64,000 bases of DNA, from contig NZ_AWGC01000023.1 in assembly GCF_000495835.1 (NCBI RefSeq), positions 1 to 64,000 on the forward strand. Reading direction: 5' to 3'. The position numbers were made by a program, and so were the translations under genes. The notes under the pieces were generated by a model. It was not told the origin of the DNA and searched no databases. It saw only the letters and a program-made list of their open reading frames with translations. This document shows, in pieces, positions 45,319-53,294 of this stretch. The stretch is from Asticcacaulis sp. AC402 (GTDB lineage Bacteria > Pseudomonadota > Alphaproteobacteria > Caulobacterales > Caulobacteraceae). The stretch's first letter is position 1. Every line of letters begins with the position of its first letter.

Positions 45319-45576
45319 ATGGCGACGATGAACATTTCCCTGCCCGACCAGTTGAAGGATTGGGTCGAAAGTCGAAGCGAAGACGGTCGCTATGCCAACA
45401 GCAGCGACTATGTCCGCGATCTGATTCGCCGCGACAAGGAACGCGCCGAAAAGATCGCCGCCATGCAGGCCAAAATTACCGAAGGTCTCAACAGCGGTAT
45501 CAGTCCGCACAGCTTTGAAGAGATCATGGCGATCGCCCGCCGCCAGGCGGATGAGTTGGGCCTGACGAAGCCATGA
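45319..45576 (+). CDS. parD: ParD-family antitoxin
   Basis: This 85-aa protein shows the ribbon-helix-helix N-terminus of type II antitoxins: MNISLPDQLKDWVESR followed by GRYANSSDYVRDLIRRD. The C-terminal half is helical and expected to wrap the toxin. The ATG at 45319 follows CAGGAG. It overlaps the next gene by 4 bp (ATGA). It should bind the promoter just upstream and neutralise ParE. Confidence 0.9.
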   Translation: MATMNISLPDQLKDWVESRSEDGRYANSSDYVRDLIRRDKERAEKIAAMQAKITEGLNSGISPHSFEEIMAIARRQADELGLTKP

Positions 45577-45866
45577 GCTACCGCTTTACGGAGGAAGCCG
45601 AAAGCGATCTCATCGGTATATACCTGACAGGCTCGGAACTGTTCGGACGGCGACAGGCCGAAGTCTATCTCGATGGTCTGCGCACGACTGTCGGCTTTCT
45701 GGCACAAAACCCTCGTGTCGCCCGGCAACGCGTGGAGTTGCGGCCTCCCGTGCATGTGCATCCCTACAGGTCGCATCTGATTTTCTTTCAGATCGAAGAG
45801 GACGGCATCGTGGTTGTACGCGTCCGACATGGTCACGAGAACTGGCAAGGCGAATACACAAACTGA
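45573..45866 (+). CDS. parE: ParE-family toxin
   Basis: This 97-aa RelE/ParE-superfamily protein has MSYRFTEEAESDLIGIY at the start, GLRTTVGFLAQNPRVAR in the middle, and HPYRSHLIFFQIEEDGIVVV with RVRHGHENW at the end. ParE toxins usually poison DNA gyrase. Translation is coupled to parD by ATGA. The family marks near the end (RVRHG) appear intact, so the pair is probably functional. Confidence 0.9.
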   Translation: MSYRFTEEAESDLIGIYLTGSELFGRRQAEVYLDGLRTTVGFLAQNPRVARQRVELRPPVHVHPYRSHLIFFQIEEDGIVVVRVRHGHENWQGEYTN

Positions 45867-45941
45867 CCGAGTTCAGCGTAACCGCCCGCTTGAACGCCGG
45901 CGTGTTAATGATATTACAATTGAGCGACTGATTGCCGGCTA

Positions 45942-46045
45942 GAGCGCAATCCGATAAAGTGTGACGCACTTTTCGGATAAATTGCGCGACAAAACAAAAA
46001 CTTAGAGCGAGTTGGTGATTCTGCCTAAAGCCATCTCGCTCTAAG
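45942..46045 (+). repeat. Dispersed repeat family A, full copy with two palindromes
   Basis: Palindrome 1 (45942-45987) begins GCGCAATCCGATAAAGTG and ends CACTTTTCGGATAAATTGCGC-like, forming a long imperfect hairpin. Palindrome 2 has perfect 11-bp arms, CTTAGAGCGAG (46001-46011) and CTCGCTCTAAG (46035-46045). The first arm recurs at 8630 and 51863. It lies between parE and a GH2 fragment. It may act as a bidirectional terminator, a REP-like element or a non-autonomous mobile element. Confidence 0.7.
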
Positions 46046-46100
46046 GCACGTTCAAAGCCTGCCGGGGTTGCGGCGTCAACGACAAAAAAGCAGGGCTTCC

Positions 46101-46442
46101 ATGGGTCTCAATCGCTGTTTCCGCGCTCTGGTCGCCGCCTACCTGCTGGCTTTCCTGCCGGCTGCCGTCCTGGCTGCGCCGCAGACCGAGCGGGTCTATC
46201 TGTCCGGCAAAGGCCCAAAAGACGCGGTGGCCTGGGAGTTTTCGGTCACTGGTGGACGCCGGGCCGGCGAACAGACGACGATACCCGTACCGTCGATGTG
46301 GGAACAGCACGGCTTTGGCACCTACAACTACGGCAACGAAGGCGAAGCCCGCGAGCATGGTCATTACAAGCGCCGCTTCAGCGCCCCGGCAGATTGGAAA
46401 GGCAAGCGCGTCCGCCTGGTCTTCACCTTCCCGGCGAAGTAG
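46101..46442 (+). pseudogene. N-terminal fragment of a GH2-type glycoside hydrolase
   Basis: The 113-codon frame has a signal peptide (LVAAYLLAFLPAAVLAAPQT) and then the start of a GH2 sugar-binding domain: VYLSGKGPKDAVAWEF, IPVPSMWEQHGFGTYNYG, HYKRRFSAPADWKGKRVRLV. It stops right there, where GH2 enzymes continue for another 700 or more residues. The next gene begins 3 bp later on the other strand, so the rest has been deleted. I read it as a truncated relic of an exported beta-galactosidase/beta-glucuronidase-type enzyme. Confidence 0.75.
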
Positions 46443-46445
46443 TCG

Positions 46446-47531
46446 TCACAACCCCATAAAGGCCAGCATCAGGAAGGCGCAGAACAGCACCAGGTGCGTC
46501 GTACCCTCGATGGCATTGGTCTGGCCGTCATTGAGATTGATGGCGGCGACCAGCAATGTCAGGGTGGTCATGATGCTCTGGACCGGCGTCAGGGCCATGA
46601 CGATCTTCTCGCCCTGCAGCAGGGCCAGGAACTCGATCACCGGCACGGTCAGGACGACGGTCGACAAGGATGCCCCAAGCGCGATGTTGATCACCGGCTG
46701 CATGCGATTGGCCAGGGCCGCGCGCAAGGCGGTCAGAATTTCCGGGCTGGCCGAAATGGTCGCCACCACCAAAGCCGAGAAGATCGGTGGCACGTTGGTG
46801 CCATCCAGCCCGACCTCCAACGTTTTCGACATAACCTCGGCCAATAGCCCGATCAGCGCCAGACCCGCAACCAGGATGGCGACCGAATGCCAGGCCCGGC
46901 CGGCCTTCTCTGCTCCGTGTTCGGCTTGTGCCCCCTTGGCCTCGTAGCTGTAGCTGAAGAAGTAGCTGTGCCGGGTCGTCTGCAGCCGCAGGAACATGCC
47001 ATACAGAAAGATCATAATGGCGATGGAGAAGACCGAATAGGCCTGCCAGTAGCGGGTAGGGATGAACTCCGGCACCAGCATGGACACGCCCATCCCGGTC
47101 ATGATCATGACGGTATAGGTCTTGCCCGAGGCGTCGTTATAGGGCTGCTCGCCGTGCTTCAGCCCACCCAGGATTGCGGCAACGCCAATGATGCCATTGA
47201 TATCCAGCATGACCGCAGAATAGATCGTGTCGCGCGCCAGGGTCGGAGACGGCGAGCCATTGAGCATAATCGCAAGGATCACCACCTCGACCAGCACCGC
47301 CGAAAGGGTCAGGATCATGGTGCCGTAGGGCTCTCCGACCTTTTCGGCCAGGATCTCGGCATGGTGAGCGACGCGCAGCGACGCCAGGATGATCACACCG
47401 ATCAGCGCCACGCCGGCAATCTGCGACACCAGCTGGCCCGACTGGACGATGGCGTGTTCGAACAGTATGGCCATCACCGCCGTCACGGCAGCGATGACCA
47501 GGAACGATTCTTTGCGGAGGAGGTTGAGCAT
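46446..47531 (-). CDS. chaA: Calcium/proton antiporter ChaA-like (CaCA superfamily)
   Basis: Predicted inner-membrane cation/proton exchanger. The ATG at 47531 follows GGAGG and gives 361 aa, close to E. coli ChaA. The two inverted alpha-repeat regions are visible: GEPYGTMILTLSAVLVEVVI in the first half and ALVVATISASPEILTALRAA in the second, with the conserved Glu in each. Eleven or so membrane helices alternate, with a charged central loop near residues 205-225 (SYEAKGAQAEHGAEKAG). The gene ends convergently with the GH2 relic and lies 34 bp downstream of the GH9 gene on the same strand. Confidence 0.88.
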   Translation of the reverse strand: MLNLLRKESFLVIAAVTAVMAILFEHAIVQSGQLVSQIAGVALIGVIILASLRVAHHAEILAEKVGEPYGTMILTLSAVLVEVVILAIMLNGSPSPTLARDTIYSAVMLDINGIIGVAAILGGLKHGEQPYNDASGKTYTVMIMTGMGVSMLVPEFIPTRYWQAYSVFSIAIMIFLYGMFLRLQTTRHSYFFSYSYEAKGAQAEHGAEKAGRAWHSVAILVAGLALIGLLAEVMSKTLEVGLDGTNVPPIFSALVVATISASPEILTALRAALANRMQPVINIALGASLSTVVLTVPVIEFLALLQGEKIVMALTPVQSIMTTLTLLVAAINLNDGQTNAIEGTTHLVLFCAFLMLAFMGL

Positions 47532-47565
47532 AGCCCCTCCTCCGCCTTCGCTCATAGAGATTCAA

Positions 47566-50046
47566 TTACTTCTTGGCATCGGCCTTCTGTGCCGCCGCCA
47601 GGGCCAGGAACATGTAGTTGGTCTCACCGCCACCCATGACGTATTCGCCCTGCTGCCAGAAATAGGGCCAGATCTTCAGCTCGGGCAGGTCCGGCCGGAT
47701 TAGCGCCGTGCCCGAAATCACGCCGCCCGGGATATAGCTCCAGTCGGCGCGGTTGGTGCCATAGGCCGTGGTCGCCGAATTGGCGCCGACACCCGAAGCG
47801 AACGACCAGGTGTTGCTGCCCGGATGGACGCCCAGGACGAAGTTCAGCGCCTCGTGCTGCAGCTTGACCGTCGTGTGCTGCGGCCACGCCTTGCGGAAGA
47901 AATACTGGTTGACGCCGAATTCCTGGATCTGCCAGCCGGCGCCCCAGATATTGGGCTTGTACGGCACACCATACGGAGTTTCGGTCGCCTGTTGGGCCAG
48001 CTTCTCCTGGTGCGCCTTAACGGCGACCGCGACATCTTTGTGGAATTTTTTGTCCTTGATCAGCGGCATCGCCGAGGCCAGGACCGGACCGGCCTGATCG
48101 ATATGGGTGACGATCTCAGGTTTCAACGCCACCAGTCTCTTGACAAGGGCGGGATCACCCGTCGTCTGGGCCAGTTCGGACAGGACGAAGACCTTGGCCT
48201 TCAGGCTGGTCGCGCGGTCATAGGCCTTGCTGTACAGGTCCTGGGCGGCTTTCAGCGAGTCCGCCGACAATTGCGGGTTATAGGTCTTCATCACCCGCGA
48301 GGCCGCGGCCAGTTGCGCCGCCGTCTCGAGCTCGCGGTTGGGGTTGTCCTCGGTGAAGACCCAGCGGTCGTCGGTCAGGGACGAATGGGTGCCGGTTTTT
48401 TCACCCGGCTTCAGGCTGGCGTCGTGGTGTAGGTTGTCGGTCTGGGTCGTGACGTCGCCCAGCAGGGTATATTGCTCGAGATACGGTTCGATAATGCCGC
48501 GATAGGTCCGGCCCATGGCATTGTAGCCGCCGACCACCGACAAAAGCCCGTGCTCGATCTGCTGCAAGGCGTCGTTCTTGCCATCGGGCTTGTGGATCTC
48601 GGTAACGCGCGTGGCCTGGTCGACCGTCGTGGCGTCGTAGTCGAGCCCGAACTCTTCGACCATCTTCGCCAATAGCCAAATCGTGCCCATCTGGCTTTCC
48701 ACTCTCAGGTCATAATCGCCGGCGTCGTGCCAGCCGCCGCGATCCATGCCGGGGACATGATCGCCGGGGTGGTACTTGGTCAGGGTCGAGCCGCCTTGCA
48801 GATAGCCGTCGAAATGGTTGAGATTGACCGGCGCCATGCGGACATCGTCGAGGTGATCGATGCCGTGCCAGGTGCGGTATTTTTCCTTGACCAGCATGTG
48901 GCACATCTGGGCCGGCAGGAAATATTCCAGAGTCGGCTGCCAGACATGGCGGTCATAGACGTCTTCGCCAATCTTGAAGGCGTGGCTGACCTCGCCGCGA
49001 TACTCGACCTGGTACATACCGGGATCACGCATATCGCTCAGGTCGGCTTTCAGATAGTGATAGCGCAGGAACTTCCCCCAGCCCCGCGGCGTCACGCGGC
49101 GAACCTCCTGGCGGCCGTTCTCCCCCATCTTGTAGACAATCAGCGGGTCGGCCTGGGTGTCGCGCGGATCCTGCTCGATAACGATCTCCTTGATCTGACC
49201 CGGGCGGTAGCCGACCTGGGACACCTGGACCACCGGCTTGTAGCGCCAGTCAGGATCGGTATGGGGCGTGATGATCCAGGTGACGGCGTCTTTGGTAGCG
49301 CCCGGCCTGGTCAGTTCACGGACAATGTACCAGCCGTTGTTGAAATTGCCACGCCCGTCCAGCAGCTCCAGCTGGCCGGTGCGGCTTTCGATCTTCATGC
49401 GCTGGAGCGGGCTGTCGGGGGCCACGATCAGGGTCTTGCCGCGCGCCATGTCGGCCGTGACCAGCGTACCGCCATCCTCTTCCATTGGCCCGTTGGCCTG
49501 GCGCGGGAAGATGCCGCCCTGGCCGTCCATCAGCCAGGATTTGCCGAACAACTCGCCGGGGAAGAGTTCGAAATTAAAGCCGACCTTGCCTTCCCATTCT
49601 TTTGGCAGCGGCTGATCGAGATCGACCGAGACCTGGAAGGCATTGCCGTCTAACGGCGTGACGCGAACACCGTAGCTGAACTTCAGGTCGGGATAGTCGA
49701 TCGGGTTGAAACCCTTGCGATCCTTCGACTCGTCGGGATAGCGCAGGCGCTGGGTAACGGTGTTTGTCGCGGTATCGATTGCCAGTGCGCCTTCGCCGGT
49801 TGGCATGGGCGACCACTGGCCGGGCGACGGCTCCAGGCGCAGATCACCGTTGGCGGCGATGCGCGTACCGTGCTGGATGACGGTAACACCCGTCTGGTGC
49901 CCGTCAGGATAGATGTCGGCAAAGACGGTGACGTTCAGTCCCGGCGCTTCGAAATAGCCCTTGTCGTTGAGTTTGAGGTTGGGCTGCGCGAACGCCGCTC
50001 CGGCCAGCACCCAGCCAGCCGCCGCCATCATCAGAATGCGTTTCAT
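47566..50046 (-). CDS. Glycoside hydrolase family 9 enzyme (cellulase family)
   Basis: Predicted exported endo- or exo-beta-glucanase of 826 aa. The ATG at 50046 follows GGGAGAAG and starts a signal peptide (MKRILMMAAAGWVLAGAAFA). Residues 25-300 form an unrecognised beta-rich region. An Ig-like CelD_N domain follows (VVQVSQVGYRPGQIKEIVIE). The catalytic barrel shows RGGWHDAGDYDLRVESQMG, the GH9 hallmark holding the Asp base and nucleophile-positioning residues. The C-terminal GGGETNYMF carries the Glu expected as proton donor. The long N-terminal region is unusual for GH9. A perfect palindrome at 50085-50100 lies just upstream. Confidence 0.88.
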   Translation of the reverse strand: MKRILMMAAAGWVLAGAAFAQPNLKLNDKGYFEAPGLNVTVFADIYPDGHQTGVTVIQHGTRIAANGDLRLEPSPGQWSPMPTGEGALAIDTATNTVTQRLRYPDESKDRKGFNPIDYPDLKFSYGVRVTPLDGNAFQVSVDLDQPLPKEWEGKVGFNFELFPGELFGKSWLMDGQGGIFPRQANGPMEEDGGTLVTADMARGKTLIVAPDSPLQRMKIESRTGQLELLDGRGNFNNGWYIVRELTRPGATKDAVTWIITPHTDPDWRYKPVVQVSQVGYRPGQIKEIVIEQDPRDTQADPLIVYKMGENGRQEVRRVTPRGWGKFLRYHYLKADLSDMRDPGMYQVEYRGEVSHAFKIGEDVYDRHVWQPTLEYFLPAQMCHMLVKEKYRTWHGIDHLDDVRMAPVNLNHFDGYLQGGSTLTKYHPGDHVPGMDRGGWHDAGDYDLRVESQMGTIWLLAKMVEEFGLDYDATTVDQATRVTEIHKPDGKNDALQQIEHGLLSVVGGYNAMGRTYRGIIEPYLEQYTLLGDVTTQTDNLHHDASLKPGEKTGTHSSLTDDRWVFTEDNPNRELETAAQLAAASRVMKTYNPQLSADSLKAAQDLYSKAYDRATSLKAKVFVLSELAQTTGDPALVKRLVALKPEIVTHIDQAGPVLASAMPLIKDKKFHKDVAVAVKAHQEKLAQQATETPYGVPYKPNIWGAGWQIQEFGVNQYFFRKAWPQHTTVKLQHEALNFVLGVHPGSNTWSFASGVGANSATTAYGTNRADWSYIPGGVISGTALIRPDLPELKIWPYFWQQGEYVMGGGETNYMFLALAAAQKADAKK

Positions 50047-50084
50047 GGTTTCTTCTCCCAAATCGGGCCCGTTATCAGGCCTCG

Positions 50085-50100
50085 TTGTAATCCATTACAA
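50085..50100. promoter_or_regulatory. Perfect 16-bp palindrome, candidate operator for the GH9 gene
   Basis: TTGTAAT-CC-ATTACAA has perfect 7-bp arms. It lies 39 bp before the GH9 start and 88 bp before the divergent cupin start, in AT-rich sequence that stands out from its surroundings. Symmetry and position suggest a dimeric sugar regulator such as the ROK protein encoded at 50652, or a LacI-family factor. This assignment is inference. Confidence 0.5.
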
Positions 50101-50188
50101 CTTAACTTAGCCGCCGCTGCTGCCGGGCACAAGCCGCCATTTTGCGTCAGGATGGGGGCGTGTTACCTTCGCGTCAGGGAGATTCGCC

Positions 50189-50548
50189 ATGACGCACTTC
50201 ATTCGCTTTGACCGTTCGGATCTGCCGCCGCCGGAACAGGGCGCGCCGAACCCGGAAAAGGTGATTGCCGGCGATCCGCGCTTTACGGTGTGGACGCTGG
50301 ATGCCTCGATGGACGATACGCGCTTTGCTGGCTACTGGGCTTCGACGCCGGGCGCCTGGCGGGTGACTTATGACGAGTGGGAATACTGTACCCTGGTCGA
50401 AGGCTATGCCATCGTTACCGAAGACCGTAGTGAACCGGTGCACCTGCGGCCGGGCGATCACTTCATCTTCCGCCCTGGCTACACGGGCAAATGGGAGGTG
50501 GTCGAGCCGGTCCTGAAGACCTTCGTCGTCATCATGCCGGCAACATAA
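50189..50548 (+). CDS. Small cupin-domain protein (DUF861-type)
   Basis: A 119-aa single-cupin protein. GYWASTPGAWRVTYDEWEYC holds the first cupin motif in degenerate form, and LVEGYAIVTEDRSEPVHLRP with GDHFIFRPGYTGKWEVV holds the second, as in the ureidoglycine-aminohydrolase-type cupin domain. The usual metal-binding His cluster is partly replaced, so metal binding is uncertain. AGGGAGA precedes the ATG. It is divergent from GH9 and upstream of the ROK regulator on the same strand. The substrate is unknown. Confidence 0.8.
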   Translation: MTHFIRFDRSDLPPPEQGAPNPEKVIAGDPRFTVWTLDASMDDTRFAGYWASTPGAWRVTYDEWEYCTLVEGYAIVTEDRSEPVHLRPGDHFIFRPGYTGKWEVVEPVLKTFVVIMPAT

Positions 50549-50651
50549 CTGTTCATTTACGATATCTATTTGATAATCCGCCGGGCGCTGTTAAGGCTGA
50601 GATTCAAGACTATCCAAAAACATCTGTAGTGTTGGGCGACAAAAAGCGAAG

Positions 50652-51863
50652 ATGGTTACGCACGCCAAAAAACGCGCAGCGACAGGACGAGAACTTTCCG
50701 GAACAAATCTGTCACGCGCAGGTGACTACAATCAGCGCGTCGTCCTTCAGGCGATACGCGCTGCCGGTACGGCGACACGCGGCGAAGTCGCCGCCGTTAC
50801 TGGCCTCACCCAGCAATCGATCATCAACATTACGCGTCGCCTCATCGCCGAAGGCCTGGTCGTCGAGGCCGGCCGCACAGCCAGTTTACGGGGACAACCA
50901 GCGACCCGGCTCACCATCAACGCCGATGGCGCCTATGCGATTGGGCTGAACATCGACCGCGACCACATGACCTTCCTGGTCATGGACCTGGGCGGCCGTG
51001 TTCGCGAACGCGTCTATCTCGACCGGCACTTCGCCCTGCCATCAGACGTGCTTGATTTCCTTAAGAGCAATCTCGACCTGATCTTTGCCGATCGCCGCTT
51101 TGCGCGCCGCCGCCTCCTGGGCGTCGGTCTCGCCATTCCCGACCGGCTGGGCGAGGTTGAGGTCACCGGACGGCCCGCCGCCTATGACCAATGGTCGACT
51201 GTGGATATTGCCCGCGTGGTGGCGGCGCACCTTGAGATGCCAGTCTTTGCCGAAAACGACGCCACCTCCGCCGCCATCGGCGAATCGCAGTTTGGCCATG
51301 GGCACAGCCACAAGACCTTTGTCTACACCCTGATCAGCGCCGGTCTTGGCTGCGGCCTGATCATCAATGGCCAGCCCTATGCCGGCAGCCTGACCCATGC
51401 CGGTGAAATCGGCAATATCCCCATAGCCTCGCCGGACGGAGGCAAAAGTACGCTGTGGGACGCCGTATCGCTCTACGCCCTGTACCGGGAACTGGCGGCC
51501 CACGGCTTTGCCGTGTCGCACCCGGACGAGTTGAAAGCTGACGATGTCGCCATGACCCCGGCCATCGACGCCTGGGTCGAAAAGGCCGCCCGATACATGG
51601 CCGAGCCCTTTCTCGCCATCACCTACCTGCTTAGCCCCGACATGCATTTCATCGGCGGGCAATTACCCGTCTTCATCGCCGAAAAACTGTGCGCCCGGCT
51701 GAACACCATGTTCCAGACCGATCGCAACCGTTTTGCCATGGCCTGGTTCCGCACCGCCTCGACCTCGGTCGACGCGGCTGCCATGGGGGCCGCCTCCCTC
51801 GTCTTCCAGAATCGGCTCCTGCCAACACCCGACGCTCTGAAGAACCAGATCAGCCTCGGCTAA
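50652..51863 (+). CDS. ROK-family transcriptional regulator
   Basis: A NagC/XylR-like regulator of 403 aa. An N-terminal winged helix-turn-helix at about residues 25-85 (AIRAAGTATRGEVAAVTGLT, then SIINITRRLIAEGLV) is followed by the ROK sugar-kinase-like fold: GVGLAIPDRLGEVEVTG, FAENDATSAAIGESQFG and ISAGLGCGLIINGQPYAGSL. The CxCGxxGCxE zinc motif typical of ROK proteins is absent after HAGEIGN. So it probably senses a sugar without that zinc site. Its position next to the cupin and GH9 genes suggests control of cellulose-related functions through the palindrome at 50085-50100. Confidence 0.87.
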   Translation: MVTHAKKRAATGRELSGTNLSRAGDYNQRVVLQAIRAAGTATRGEVAAVTGLTQQSIINITRRLIAEGLVVEAGRTASLRGQPATRLTINADGAYAIGLNIDRDHMTFLVMDLGGRVRERVYLDRHFALPSDVLDFLKSNLDLIFADRRFARRRLLGVGLAIPDRLGEVEVTGRPAAYDQWSTVDIARVVAAHLEMPVFAENDATSAAIGESQFGHGHSHKTFVYTLISAGLGCGLIINGQPYAGSLTHAGEIGNIPIASPDGGKSTLWDAVSLYALYRELAAHGFAVSHPDELKADDVAMTPAIDAWVEKAARYMAEPFLAITYLLSPDMHFIGGQLPVFIAEKLCARLNTMFQTDRNRFAMAWFRTASTSVDAAAMGAASLVFQNRLLPTPDALKNQISLG

Positions 51864-51985
51864 AGCGCAATCCGGCAAAGTGTGAGGCACCGCAAGGGCG
51901 CTCCCGTTTCCGGAAAAATTGCGCGACGAAAAAATCCTTGGAGCGTAAATTTAATTCCATCAAAACACACCCCGCTCGAGGCACT
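51863..51985 (+). repeat. Dispersed repeat family A, variant copy
   Basis: It starts one base inside the ROK stop with AAGCGCAATCCGGCAAAGTG and ends its first palindrome with GGAAAAATTGCGCG at 51911-51925, with a GC-rich insertion in the loop. A second pair, GAGCG (51951) and CGCTCG, follows. It is related to 45942-46045, and both lie directly after a gene end, consistent with a termination or mRNA-end role. Confidence 0.6.
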
Positions 51986-52346
51986 CGTTCGTCGCCCTTA
52001 CCAAGCACCATAGGAAAATCGAAAGTCTGACGCCGCGAAGCGGTTTCATCTACGTGACATCGGAACCACGAATAGACTCGGATTTGCGGCTTTTCCGAAT
52101 GTTGTTTCGCCGTTCAAAACCGGATATGTGCCGCTGAGCAGACGCTTCAGGCCGGCCCGAAAATCCGTGTATTTATCCGTGTCCAACCTTGGTTCAAAAC
52201 CTTACTTCGAACCTCTCGACGGCGAGAAATACATCATATCGCCTTCACTGCGGCCCCTGAGACTTTGTGCCCGATTTCGGCAAAATCATTCCGATATAGT
52301 ATCGTAGCGCAGATGTTATACCAACCCGCGAAAATCTTGACTCATC
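51986..52346. other. Non-coding gap after the family A repeat
   Basis: I see no gene, RNA or clear promoter in this stretch. The reading frames are short and lack family features. The right end may include decayed 5' sequence of the membrane-protein pseudogene that follows. Confidence 0.4.
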
Positions 52347-52787
52347 GTGGGTTGGCAAGCGCGACTGCGCGCCCCGAAGGTCGGCTGGATCGAATATGGC
52401 GGCCTGGCCACGGCTTTGGCGATCGTTGCCGCCGGTGGGCTTTTCATGTGGCAGGGGGCGAACGACCCGTCCGGAACCGTGGATGGATCGCCGCCCCAGG
52501 CCTTCGCGCTGTTCATCGTCGCCGGTCTGTTCGCAGCGTCGGGTGAGATCCACGTCATAATCCGGCGCAGCATAGCCGGGGTATCGCGGATCTCGCGTCA
52601 TCTGTGGCGGATGTGCATGTCGCTGTTCATCGCCTCAGGCTCGTTTTTCCTGGGTCAGCAGCAAACTCTGCCGCCAGCCATGGTCGGCACCTTCTGACAG
52701 TACGCGCCCGTGGTGTTGCCGCTTTTGGCAATCCTGATCTGGCTGGTGGTTGAACATCTGGCGAAAAAACCTGTTCCTGCGCCGTAA
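52347..52787 (+). pseudogene. Remnant of a polytopic membrane protein gene
   Basis: The frame encodes VGWIEYGGLATALAIVAAGG, then SRISRHLWRMCMSLFIASGS and FFLGQQQTLP, a pattern I know from the C-terminal half of a widespread alphaproteobacterial membrane protein of about 220 aa. The N-terminal half, with its first helices and start codon, is missing. A TGA at 52695-52697 interrupts the frame, and the same frame continues with a last helix (VVLPLLAILIWLVVEHLAKK) to TAA at 52785. Loss of the 5' half plus a stop marks it as a pseudogene. Confidence 0.7.
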
Positions 52788-52822
52788 AGACACTCCGGCG
52801 GTGTCGCCAGGTGTCTTTACGG
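52782..52822 (+). terminator. Hairpin with perfect 12-bp arms at the end of the pseudogene
   Basis: CCGTAAAGACAC (52782-52793) pairs exactly with GTGTCTTTACGG (52811-52822). The 17-base loop contains a further GGCGGTGTCGCC mini-hairpin. No U-run follows, so rho-independent termination is uncertain. It overlaps the final stop codon of the pseudogene. Confidence 0.45.
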
Positions 52823-52994
52823 GCTCACGGGACGGCCAGGATCCGGTATTGTACCAATGGTGCTTGGATTTGACTCTTCCAGGCTGGCGCACGCAAAAAG
52901 ACCCCACCGTCTGCTTCGCTATGCGCGCCTCGATCTCCCCCGCGTGGAGATGGCGTATAAGATATTGAGAGTGATGCCTTTCAACGAAAAGATT

Positions 52995-53222
52995 GACACA
53001 TTGACAGTAGGTAGACCCCTCCGCCTCGACGCGCTTCGCCCTTTGGGCTCGCTTGCTCGGCACCTCCCCATTTGAAATGGGGAGGAGAAGAAACCATTGA
53101 ACATTTTTTTCTCCTCCCCATCGCTTCGATGGGGAGCGGGGTGGCCCGTGCCATGGCGAGCAAGCGGAGATCGAAGATCGTAGCGCTGCCTGCCGGCGAG
53201 GCTCGAGACGGAGGGGGCCCCT
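52995..53222 (+). repeat. Dispersed intergenic repeat, family B (copy 3, paired with a related inverted unit)
   Basis: 52995-53122 is the near-identical reverse complement of 8-140. From 53113 to 53222 a second, diverged unit runs in the opposite direction (ATGGGGAGCGGGGTGGCCCG, GGCGAGCAAGCGG, CGAGACGGAGGGGGCCCC). The two share the CTCCTCCCCAT junction. The rest of 52823-53294 holds no gene. Confidence 0.7.
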
Positions 53223-53294
53223 TGCGGAAAGAATGTCAAAGTCAAAGTGGGTTGGTATCAACCCGATTTTCGCTGCCGACAAAGACCTTGCCGA

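Noticed and set aside
45867-46050. Small gene in the gap after parE
   Set aside because: The sequence is explained by two palindromes of repeat family A; the short frames overlap these and lack ribosome sites.
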